From JADHUC01 sp964617665 (GTDB lineage Bacteria > Planctomycetota > Planctomycetia > Pirellulales > Pirellulaceae), in assembly GCA_964617665.1 (NCBI GenBank), contig CAZUAH010000482.1:1-10741 (forward strand): a stretch of 10,741 bases of DNA. Direction: 5' to 3'. The notes beneath the pieces are model-generated. The model worked only from the letters and a program-made list of their open reading frames with translations. It was not told where the DNA came from and ran no database searches. Both the position numbers and the translations under genes were made by a program. Numbering within the stretch: the first letter of the stretch is position 1; each line of letters opens with the position of its first letter. This document shows positions 1 to 6,396 of this stretch, one piece after another.

Positions 1-1452
1 CAGCCATCGTTGCACGTCGCGTGCAAGTTCGCTGGCCGTCTGATAGCGGTCGGACCGCTCTTTTGACATGGCGTGCGTGCAAATAGCGTCCAGTGCACTG
101 GGAATAGACGTGTCCACTGATCGTGCGCGCGGAATCGCACCATCCGAAATCCGCTTCAGCATCTGCAGTGTGTCTCTGCTAGTATTGCCCGTCTCTTTTG
201 CCTTGTGTGGTGCACGTCCGGTCAGGATCGCAAACAGGATCGCGCCTAGGCCATACACATCCGTCTTTTCGTCAATCAGGTCGGGTCGACCCGCCGCCTG
301 CTCGGGCGCCATGTATGCCACAGTACCTTTGATCTGACCAAAGGCGGTTTTGCTCGCATCGGTAATCGCCAACTTCTCGCCGTCCCCCATGGCCTGCTCC
401 GAATCCGGCACGCCGACTTTCTTTGCCAGCCCCCAATCCAGTACGAGCACTTCGCCGAAATCTCCGAGCATGATGTTCGAGGGTTTCAGATCGCGATGGA
501 CAATTCCTCGCGAGCCCGCATAGGCCAAGGCGTTGCAGACATCGACAAACGCATTCAGCAGTTGAGGCAAGTCTAGAGGATCCTCTGTTCCCGCCGTGCG
601 ACGTTTATGGTAACGACGGATTCGCTCGCTCAGCGTTTCCCCCCGCAGAAACCGCATCGTGTAGTATGGCTTGCCTCGATCGTCAGCGTGTTCGAGTTCG
701 TAGATTGGAATGATGTTGGGGTGCTCGAGCTGGCCTGTGATCTGCGCCTCGCGTATCAGGCTCTGAACTACTTCCGGATTGGTGTCTTTTTCTGGTCGAA
801 GGTTCTTGAGCGCAATCTCCCGTTTCAGCTTCGGATCAAAGGCCAACCAGACCCGACCGTACCCGCCTTCGCCCTCCACACGCGTCAGCGTGTAGCGAGA
901 ACGCTGTTCGGGCTGATAGTCAATCGTCTCCAACGGCTGGGGTTCAGCGGCGGCGACATGTCCAGGCGGATTGTCGATCGCGGGATCGTGGGGTTTGGAC
1001 CACAGGCCTGCCTCGCTGGATTTGCCGGCCCCTGTCGGCTTCCGGTCGGCCAGTGCGGCGTCCTGCGAGTCGATCGTCCTTTCGAGCAGATCCGCAGGAT
1101 TTGACAAACCGGCCACCTCGCCCTCGGCATCCCTAATCGCCTCCAGCGCCTTGTGATAATCGGCGCCGTGGGCACGAAGATGTTCGTCCAGCAGCCCGTT
1201 GATTTCGCTTCTTTGGGTACTGGTAATCCAACCTTTCGCAGCCAGAACCTCATCAAGCGTCCTATCGTGTCCTGCTGCAAGAGCCACATTTGCCTGATGC
1301 AACTGCTCTGCCGTGACGCACTCGAGGTGTTGTGCCAGCATCCCAAACAGGAAATCGCGATCAACTTTCACTACTACGTCCTCCGAAGCGGCTCGTCGCG
1401 AGTCTCGATGTCGCCCAATCGCTGATAGGATAAGTCCAAAAGAGTCCCCCAT
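1..1452 (-). CDS. Ser/Thr protein kinase (planctomycete type), C-terminus beyond the window
   Basis: This frame is open from an ATG at 1452 to the left edge, giving 484 residues without a stop. An in-frame stop at 1480-1482 upstream and the lack of another nearby ATG fix the start; no clear Shine-Dalgarno is visible. Residues 1-185 are an N-terminal extension beginning MGDSFGLILS, with a segment FLFGMLAQHLECVTAEQLHQ like those preceding many planctomycete kinases. The catalytic domain starts near residue 187: glycine loop GEGGYGRV (194-201), ATP-anchoring lysine in IALKNL (K216), a helix-C glutamate within REAQ, HRDLKPSN with catalytic D321, magnesium site DWG (339-341) in place of DFG, and APE (382-384). 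The sequence ends in RYQTASELARDVQRWL, near the end of the kinase lobe, so the missing C-terminus may hold sensor, TPR or membrane modules. The family phosphorylates Ser/Thr on partner proteins; the substrates here are unknown. It diverges from the zinc-ribbon cluster. Confidence 0.95.
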   Translation of the reverse strand, partial: MGDSFGLILSAIGRHRDSRRAASEDVVVKVDRDFLFGMLAQHLECVTAEQLHQANVALAAGHDRTLDEVLAAKGWITSTQRSEINGLLDEHLRAHGADYHKALEAIRDAEGEVAGLSNPADLLERTIDSQDAALADRKPTGAGKSSEAGLWSKPHDPAIDNPPGHVAAAEPQPLETIDYQPEQRSRYTLTRVEGEGGYGRVWLAFDPKLKREIALKNLRPEKDTNPEVVQSLIREAQITGQLEHPNIIPIYELEHADDRGKPYYTMRFLRGETLSERIRRYHKRRTAGTEDPLDLPQLLNAFVDVCNALAYAGSRGIVHRDLKPSNIMLGDFGEVLVLDWGLAKKVGVPDSEQAMGDGEKLAITDASKTAFGQIKGTVAYMAPEQAAGRPDLIDEKTDVYGLGAILFAILTGRAPHKAKETGNTSRDTLQMLKRISDGAIPRARSVDTSIPSALDAICTHAMSKERSDRYQTASELARDVQRWL

Positions 1453-1540
1453 CCAGACGGGGCGGACTTGGGCTTCAGACTATGCTTGGCAAATTGTGTT
1501 GGCATGTTTGAGAAGTAACTGTCCGATAGTCGCTGGACGA

Positions 1541-1777
1541 GGAAGATGTCGAGCCCATCGCATCGGCGTAGCGGGACCCGTGACCGTGACCCGGATGTTC
1601 ACGCTGGCAACCATCGAGGAACGCATCAATCAGATCCTGGAAGAGAAAAGAGAGCTGTTCAATCTGATCTTCTCCCAGGGCGGCGCACCGCCCACCAACA
1701 CAGGTCTGACGCAAGATGAGATTTTCGGTCTATTCGACCTCCGTACGCCTAAAGGCCCCATTCGCAAAGCCGCTTGA
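1541..1777 (+). pseudogene. C-terminal relic of a SNF2-family helicase
   Basis: The frame ending at the TGA at 1775-1777 reads CRAHRIGVAGPVTVTRMFTL, then a stretch with TIEERINQILEEKRELF, then LTQDEIFGLFDL. This is the standard end of SNF2/DEAD-box ATPases: motif VI (normally DRAHRIGQ), the TIEERI brace helix and the terminal DELFGLF-type segment. Nothing before about 1541 in any frame resembles the rest of a SNF2 protein, and the kinase begins at 1452 on the other strand, so the ATPase core is missing. Motif VI is itself degraded: the usual DR before AHRIG reads CR, and the Gln after HRIG is Val. I read it as the 3' remnant of a helicase gene lost by deletion or rearrangement. A short protein starting at the ATG at 1595 or a GTG just upstream is possible but would have no ATPase function. 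Confidence 0.75.
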
Positions 1778-1877
1778 TTGATCGGTAGCCGAGTCACGTC
1801 CATCGGCAATATTTTCATCACAAATGCCGCGCAACCGATGACTGTGCGAACGGCGAATCGAGCGACCGCCCGTGCCC

Positions 1878-1911
1878 AACCGACCAAATTATTCGACTCT
1901 GTCGGTTTTTC
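1878..1911 (+). terminator. Candidate intrinsic terminator after the SNF2 relic
   Basis: AACCGAC (1878-1884) and GTCGGTT (1901-1907) are perfect 7-bp complements separated by a 16-base AT-rich loop, and the T-run continues through 1910. It sits 100 bases after the stop of the SNF2 relic and before the zinc-ribbon cluster, as expected for a leftover terminator of the lost helicase gene. The long loop lowers confidence. The remaining gene-free DNA between 1778 and 2054 holds only this hairpin and the palindrome at 1975-1990; I see no convincing -35/-10 pair. Confidence 0.4.
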
Positions 1912-1974
1912 TATGTCCACTTTCTTGACTGAATTTCGATTAGGGAGTGGGAAGCGTGTCTTCGTGGGGTGACA

Positions 1975-1990
1975 ATGCGTACGTACGCAT
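1975..1990. promoter_or_regulatory. 16-bp perfect palindrome, possible operator
   Basis: ATGCGTACGTACGCAT is identical to its own reverse complement over all 16 bases, and the symmetry stops at both flanks. It lies 65-80 bases upstream of the ATG at 2055, where a dimeric regulator could bind to control the downstream gene run. No protein-binding family is recognised. It also forms the start of a 25-codon open frame (1975-2052), so a role in coding cannot be excluded. The function is inference; the symmetry is directly visible. Confidence 0.35.
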
Positions 1991-2054
1991 CCCGCAACGG
2001 ACGAGTCTGGAATGCGATCTGGCGACGAAAAACCGAGGCAGAGGTCTTGTGAAA

Positions 2055-3386
2055 ATGGGCGTTCAAGTTTCGTGTCAGTGTGGACAACGGTTTTCTGCGG
2101 CCAGTCACTTGCGCGGTAAACGCATGCAATGTACGTCGTGCGGTCGGCCGATCGAGATTCCCGCCGCGAGTGGCGCGTCACCTTCGGCGCGGGTGCCGCC
2201 ATCGCCATTGGTCGCCTGCCAGTGCGGCCAGAAGTTTAAGGCTCCGGAGCATCTCGCGGGTCGGCAGGTGCCATGCCCATCGTGCGCCGCGCCGCTGTCG
2301 ATTCCTTATGGCTCCCTCGCTGAGCCATCGGCATCCGCCGACCCATTGGGTTTGGGGAGCCGGGACTCGTGGGACGATCCGTTGGCCGGCGCCAGCACTC
2401 CGCCGGCAAATCCAACGGCGACAATGTTGACGTCTCATGCCTATCAGAAGCCAAAGAAACCGTTCCCGGTCAAGACGCTGGCGTGGATCTCTGGTGGTCT
2501 ACTGGTGGCGACGCTTGTAGTCGTAGCCGTGATTTGGGTATGCAAGGCCCTAACGGGCTCTTCAGGTGGCGGCATCGTGGGGGAGTACATCGCTGCAGGC
2601 AACTGGTCAACGTACGAATCGTCTGAGGCCGGCTACTCCATATCGCTTCCGGGACGAGTCAGAGAAAGCCGCGGCCCCGCGGATGCCCCCAATCACCCGC
2701 AAATGAGGCAGGAGGATTTCTTTGGCGTGCTGAGAGACGGCAGCCTCGTACACATTTTCGCCTACACACACGTACCGGCAGATTGGCTTCCGAAGTATAG
2801 CCGGGGGACCTACGGAGCGCATCCCCACGTGCAATCCAGTCGCTTCTCGATGGATGGCATCAGCGGGAACGAGTACCGAGGCAAGTACCTACGGGAAGAC
2901 GGAGCCTGGCGTAGCGTGGTCGCGCGGACTTTCATGGTAGGCGACCGCCTTTTCGACCTGTCCATCGAAAACGACGCAACGGTCCGCATCAACGAGGAGC
3001 ATGTTGAACGCTTCTTCACATCGTTCAAATTGACTGATCCAGCACAGAAGGTGGGCTCGCGAAGCGAGTATTCAGAAACTGGCAGCGACACGCAGTCGCT
3101 GACGAAGCCAAAATCAGACCGAGAGAATTACTGGGAGGAAAAAAGAAGAAGAGAAGCGTACGTTTACATCGTTGCGATGGAAAAGAACCGCCAAGAACTC
3201 GTCGACCGACTGTCCGACGCCCAAGGGCGAAGCGACGCGTTCTATGTCGAAATCGCTCGCGAGACATTGCAGAAACACGATGAAACGGTGGATGAGCGAC
3301 TTGAGCAACTGACAGGGATGACAAAGGCGGAACTGGCGGCGGTCAAACGCGAGGGCGAGAGCAAAGGCTGGTTTTCCCGAAGGTGA
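2055..3386 (+). CDS. Double zinc-ribbon, single-pass membrane protein with external domain
   Basis: The product has 443 residues. I chose the ATG at 2055 because its opening, MGVQVSCQCGQRF, matches the paralogue starting at 5283 (MGIQVSCQCGQQF), even in the bases just upstream (TGAAAATGGGC); the frame stays open back to 1947, but that extension looks non-coding. Two zinc-ribbon-like units carry the pattern CxC-16-CxxC: C7/C9/C26/C29 and C55/C57/C74/C77, the second with CPSC. A Pro/Ser-rich linker leads to one membrane helix (about 142-164, TLAWISGGLLVATLVVVAVI), so the ribbons should face the cytoplasm. A domain follows outside the membrane, beginning GYSISLPG and ending VERFFTSFKL. This has the look of small alpha/beta domains common in planctomycete membrane proteins, but I cannot name it. 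The tail (about 365-443) is charged and probably helical, ending GWFSRR. The function is unknown; anchoring or signalling is inference. Confidence 0.88.
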   Translation: MGVQVSCQCGQRFSAASHLRGKRMQCTSCGRPIEIPAASGASPSARVPPSPLVACQCGQKFKAPEHLAGRQVPCPSCAAPLSIPYGSLAEPSASADPLGLGSRDSWDDPLAGASTPPANPTATMLTSHAYQKPKKPFPVKTLAWISGGLLVATLVVVAVIWVCKALTGSSGGGIVGEYIAAGNWSTYESSEAGYSISLPGRVRESRGPADAPNHPQMRQEDFFGVLRDGSLVHIFAYTHVPADWLPKYSRGTYGAHPHVQSSRFSMDGISGNEYRGKYLREDGAWRSVVARTFMVGDRLFDLSIENDATVRINEEHVERFFTSFKLTDPAQKVGSRSEYSETGSDTQSLTKPKSDRENYWEEKRRREAYVYIVAMEKNRQELVDRLSDAQGRSDAFYVEIARETLQKHDETVDERLEQLTGMTKAELAAVKREGESKGWFSRR

Positions 3387-3436
3387 GCCCACCAACGAGA
3401 CACGTCGAGGCAGGCGCAGTGACCGCTGACGAAGGC

Positions 3437-3510
3437 GAAAAAAGGGAGTCGAGAGTCTCATGCACTCGCGCGAAGAGTACTCCCAAAACGGCTCCCGTCC
3501 CCTTTTTTTC
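3437..3510. repeat. Structured intergenic repeat (REP-like, possible bidirectional terminator)
   Basis: GAAAAAAGGG at 3437-3446 is complementary, with one extra T, to the block of C and T residues at 3499-3510. Within it GGGAGT (3444-3449) pairs perfectly with ACTCCC (3479-3484), and GGGAG can alternatively pair with CTCCC at 3492-3496. The seven-T run at 3503-3509 could end transcription of the gene stopping at 3386; on the other strand the A-run becomes a T-run. The right arm read on the minus strand (AAAAAAAGGGGACGGGAG) resembles GGGGAC-type repeats that I recall from planctomycete genomes near Y1-type REP transposases. That link is inference, and no such transposase is in this window. The remaining bases of the 3387-3525 gap show nothing else. 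Confidence 0.45.
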
Positions 3511-3525
3511 TTCCCTAGGTGCAAA

Positions 3526-4500
3526 ATGACTATCTGCCAACAACTTTCTGTCGGCGACTGCGATAGCCGAGTTATCTGGATCGTAGAAGATGAGTTGGGC
3601 AATGTGGCTGCAGTCGGAGCTCTACTCTGCATTCTTCCGGTAGACTCTCAAGCATGGAAAACGGGCCATTGTTGCCATATACCCGTGCCCGCGCTTGTCT
3701 CATCAGAGTTGATTACCGTTCATCGTGACTCGCGCGGGACTGTGTTCAATCTCCCAAGAGAACGAGAAGCCATTAGTCCCGTACCGACTGATGTGTATGA
3801 TTCGGTCTATGTGCAAGAACATCGACGTTTGTATGTCCTTGGAGCTGACGCGCTGTTAGCTGTCGAAGAACCTACTGCCCAGGTACGTGTGCTCGCTGAA
3901 GGCCTGCAGACGCATGAAGACGAGCCTCGGTATGCAGGCTTGCGGACCGACGGCGATCTGATTGTCGCCTATCGGTACGGCCTGAGCCTCTGGAAGTCGA
4001 CTGGTGAACGTGTTTTGGCTGATGATCAACCTTACTCGCATGCGGCGCTGTCGCCAACGCAACAGATCATGGCGCTGGATGACTGCAGAGTCATACACGA
4101 AATAGACATCGACCGAGGTATCGTCAGTCGAATGAAGGCACCCGAAGAATGTGCGTATTTCTTTGGCTTCGTTGGCGGGAAGTTGGTGGTTGTGTGGGGG
4201 CGAGCAGAGGACGGTATTGTCTGGATCATTCGAGACGGCCAAGTACGAACGCTTTGTCTGGATTCCGCAGCGGCGTACGGCATGGAGGCGTACTGCGAAA
4301 TCCCCGAGCTTGACGCATTGGCAATCGGGACGGCGGGGGGCGAGCTGATCATTGTGGACGTAAAGCAAGAAGAAACTATCGAGAGAATTGCGATCGAGGG
4401 GGAAGAACGAGTGGTTGAACTCCACTGGTCGGCACGGTCAAAGAGGTTGTTCGTGGGTACCAGGCACGGCGCTGTTTACGTGTTCTCGGTATCCAAATGA
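3526..4500 (+). CDS. Soluble beta-propeller-like protein of unknown function
   Basis: The product has 324 residues starting MTICQQLSVGDCDSRVIWIV. An in-frame ATG at 3460 exists, but the extra 22 codons run through the repeat at 3437-3510 and encode an unlikely peptide, so I prefer 3526. There is no signal peptide or membrane helix, so it should be cytoplasmic. The sequence is a series of short strand-turn-strand units of WD40/quinoprotein-like flavour, for example RRLYVLGADALLAVE, GDLIVAYRYGLSLWKSTGE, GGELIIVDVKQEETIERIAI and KRLFVGTRHGAVYVFSVS at the end. They are irregular and lack a consistent WD dipeptide, so the blade number cannot be fixed by eye. Such propellers usually act as protein-binding platforms. 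It lies between two zinc-ribbon membrane protein genes, 48 bases before the next start, which suggests co-transcription. Partner binding to those proteins is inference. Confidence 0.8.
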   Translation: MTICQQLSVGDCDSRVIWIVEDELGNVAAVGALLCILPVDSQAWKTGHCCHIPVPALVSSELITVHRDSRGTVFNLPREREAISPVPTDVYDSVYVQEHRRLYVLGADALLAVEEPTAQVRVLAEGLQTHEDEPRYAGLRTDGDLIVAYRYGLSLWKSTGERVLADDQPYSHAALSPTQQIMALDDCRVIHEIDIDRGIVSRMKAPEECAYFFGFVGGKLVVVWGRAEDGIVWIIRDGQVRTLCLDSAAAYGMEAYCEIPELDALAIGTAGGELIIVDVKQEETIERIAIEGEERVVELHWSARSKRLFVGTRHGAVYVFSVSK

Positions 4501-4548
4501 CGAAGAGATTAGCAAGAAAGGGTGCGGGAGTCGTCTCTCGGTTCAAAG

Positions 4549-5172
4549 ATGACTAGTGAAGTATCCTGCCAATGCGGTCAGCGATTTGCTGCTCAGCCCC
4601 ACCTCTACGGCAAGCGGGTAGCGTGCCCTTCGTGCCGAAGGCCGCTGGAGATTCCTACACCACCATCGCGACAAATGACGGTGACTTGCGCTTGTGGCCG
4701 GGCGTTTCGTGCCAAGCCGGAACTTTCGGGCAAACGAGTCAACTGTCCAGTGTGTGGCCAGATCATTACTGTTCCTGCCGGCCAACCGGCCGGAATTGAG
4801 CCAGGGCCACCGGATGTAACGACGGATCCTCTCTGGGACGAGGTGTCTCAGGTACAATCTGGCTTACCTGTCGCCAACTCCGGCATCCAAGGGACGGCGA
4901 ATCCCTACGGCCCACCGACGACAATGGCGGAACTCGGCAAGAGGGGAGCGAAGAGGAGCCAGGAACTGACTACAGAGAAGATACAACGTTCCCTGATGCT
5001 CGCGTTCGGCACCATTGTCGTTCTGTTCGGCATTGGCAGTCTCATCAAGGGAATCGCCATGCTTGGTGAGGGCTTCGCTGCGGACAAGGCCCTCGGGGCC
5101 GGCATTGGCGGGATCATCGTCGGCGGAATCATCCTTGCATTCCTGGCCATGGGTGGAAAGATCCGTAAGTAA
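4549..5172 (+). CDS. Double zinc-ribbon protein with two membrane helices
   Basis: The product has 207 residues. The ATG at 4549 is preferred over an in-frame GTG at 4522 because it gives MTSEVSCQCGQRF, in register with both paralogues. Two zinc-ribbon-like units occupy the N-terminus: C7/C9/C26/C29 (CQCG, CPSC) and C47/C49/C66/C69 (CACG, CPVC), each ending in a short strand such as PLEIP or IITVP. A Pro/Gly-rich linker (about 77-125) leads to two hydrophobic segments, about 149-172 (LMLAFGTIVVLFGIGSLI) and about 182-203 (Gly-rich, GAGIGGIIVGGIILAFLAMG), and a basic end GKIRK, consistent with an inner-membrane hairpin and both ends in the cytoplasm. It lacks the external domain of the 2055-3386 product. 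The ribbons probably bind zinc and mediate protein or nucleic-acid contacts, but the role is unknown. It sits 48 bases after the propeller gene and 110 before the next paralogue. Confidence 0.85.
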   Translation: MTSEVSCQCGQRFAAQPHLYGKRVACPSCRRPLEIPTPPSRQMTVTCACGRAFRAKPELSGKRVNCPVCGQIITVPAGQPAGIEPGPPDVTTDPLWDEVSQVQSGLPVANSGIQGTANPYGPPTTMAELGKRGAKRSQELTTEKIQRSLMLAFGTIVVLFGIGSLIKGIAMLGEGFAADKALGAGIGGIIVGGIILAFLAMGGKIRK

Positions 5173-5282
5173 CACCTTTCTCAGTAGATGATGGATGGGG
5201 TAGACTCGTTGAACTTGAACGCACGAAGAAGGCCAAGACACTTCCTCTTTCCACCGATGAGCCAACACCAGGTATTCTGAAA

Positions 5283-6112
5283 ATGGGCATTCAAGTCTCG
5301 TGTCAATGTGGACAGCAGTTTTCTGCTCAACCGCACCTCTACGGCAAACAGGTCGCGTGCCCGGTGTGCCGCAGAACGCTGACAGTACCTGCGCCGTCAC
5401 CGCAACCAGTCAAAGTAACGTGCGCCTGTGGCCAGACTTCAACGCCCAACCGCACCTTGCAGGCCAATCTGTTGCGTGTCCAATGTGCCAACAAACGATC
5501 CAGGTTCCGTATCCTAGTTCTGCTCCGGCAGACAACTTTGCAGATCCGCGGGGCAACGATGCGTTCTGGAGCGACGCTGCCGGCATCGCCTCTTCTGCTT
5601 CCCCCTTGACTACGGTGGCGACGGGCAATTACGGACGGTCGACGGGATCTGCGTCGCGGTCCGACGCCGAGCAAGTCGGCAGAGTCGTTGTACTTGTCAT
5701 GTCAGGTGTTCTTGTTCTGTTGCAGGTCTGTCACGTGGCCCTCATTCGACCGATGATCAATTCAGCGTTCGCCAATGCCGAAGAACTTCCGGAAGCCTTC
5801 GAGCGACAACGGACGCCTTCCGATCATCCGATAAACACCGTATTCGATGTCGCAACGTGGCTGACCGGATGTGTCCTGTTGGCATTCCTTTGCCTCGGAC
5901 ACAAATGGGCACGGATTGCCATCACAGTTTGGCTTTCGTTGGGGATTGCACTCATTGGGTGCTGCGGAACCGGCGGGGTCGTGATCGCGGTGGCGATGGG
6001 CGTTGAGGGATTGGTAGCTCCAGCAATCCTCACTGCAATCAAATACGCTGCGTATTTTGCGTCGATAGTCGTGCTCTGGAAGTCTGAGTATGTCAAGGCA
6101 TTCTTGGGATGA
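5283..6112 (+). pseudogene. Frameshifted double zinc-ribbon multi-pass membrane protein
   Basis: Translation from the ATG at 5283 gives MGIQVSCQCGQQF and reads well through the first ribbon (C7/C9/C26/C29) and the first half of the second (CACGQ, C47/C49). It then turns into nonsense and stops at 5607-5609. From 5438 the -1 frame continues as FNAQPHLAGQSVACPMCQQT and runs to the TGA at 6110-6112. Restoring one base at codon 52 (5436-5438) puts the last two cysteines at 66 and 69, exactly as in the neighbouring paralogue, so a single-base deletion explains the break. The restored protein would have 276 residues with about four membrane helices: one at VGRVVVLVMSGVLVLLQVC and three between the segment containing TWLTGCVLLAFLCLG and the end. 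The frame of 5438-6112 also stays open upstream to 5300, so gene callers may report that frame alone, wrongly. A sequencing error remains possible. No canonical slippery heptamer is visible. Confidence 0.8.
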
Positions 6113-6222
6113 GTGAATTTCGGAGCCGACCTCGGAGTGGCAGAGCGTATGGCCATGGCGGCTGCGAGCGAAATGTCCTTGCGATTCTTCTCGTATGTGT
6201 GGACAATGAGATGGCGTAAGGA

Positions 6223-6358
6223 CTAGGCACTGTCCCGCAAATGCCAAGAGTCACGTCGTGAGTCGTTGGCGCTAGCCACGGGCTCTTTGGATCTAACGCT
6301 TTGCACTACTAGGCCCGACGCTAGCGCGTCCGGCTCACATTTGTGGGACAGTGCCTAG
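6223..6358. mobile_element. 136-bp MITE/REP-like element with 21-bp terminal inverted repeats
   Basis: The left end, 6223-6243 (starting CTAGGCACTGTCCC), is the reverse complement of the right end, 6338-6358 (ending GGGACAGTGCCTAG), at 20 of 21 bases. No ORF spans the interior. Inside are two GCTAGC-centred hairpin units in the same orientation: 6264-6285 (TGGC-GCTA-GCCA core) and 6314-6336 (GACGC-TAGC-GCGTC core), each followed by GGCTC. I see no longer target duplication; the TA inside CTAG at each end could be a TA duplication flanking GGCACTGTCCC termini. The design fits a non-autonomous miniature element or composite REP unit moved by a transposase elsewhere. It occupies most of the gap between 6112 and 6397 and could also act as a terminator for the cluster upstream. 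The rest of that gap shows nothing I can support. Confidence 0.65.
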
Positions 6359-6382
6359 CCTGCCATCCGCGTTGATCGAAAA

Positions 6383-6389
6383 GGGAGGA
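6383..6389 (+). promoter_or_regulatory. Strong Shine-Dalgarno for the HzsA-like gene
   Basis: GGGAGGA lies 7 bases before the ATG at 6397. It is the clearest ribosome binding site in the window and fixes the start. The other genes here show little or no such motif, which suggests this gene is translated independently and perhaps more strongly. Confidence 0.7.
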
Positions 6390-6396
6390 AAGCGTT

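Noticed and set aside
607..1104. 165-codon plus-strand ORF
   Set aside because: It is antisense to the kinase catalytic domain, whose motifs are unambiguous in the opposite frame.
1778..1972. 64-codon ORF after the SNF2 relic
   Set aside because: It starts at a TTG directly after the relic stop, runs through the candidate terminator and resembles no family.
1947..2054. 36-codon upstream extension of the first zinc-ribbon gene
   Set aside because: The paralogues start at the equivalent of 2055, and the extension spans the palindrome and leader without family similarity.
3460..3525. Upstream start for the propeller-like gene
   Set aside because: The extra codons are translated repeat sequence; the start at 3526 avoids it.
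3114..3632. 172-codon minus-strand ORF
   Set aside because: It crosses the end of one gene, the structured repeat and the start of the next, and has no recognisable domain.
4864..5400. 178-codon minus-strand ORF
   Set aside because: It is antisense to two zinc-ribbon genes; its apparent likeness to a minus-strand frame near 2100 only mirrors the paralogy of the sense genes.
5300..5437. N-terminal part of the 270-codon frame that ends at 6112
   Set aside because: Before 5438 this frame lacks the ribbon cysteines, while the frame from 5283 encodes them; the overlap is chance.
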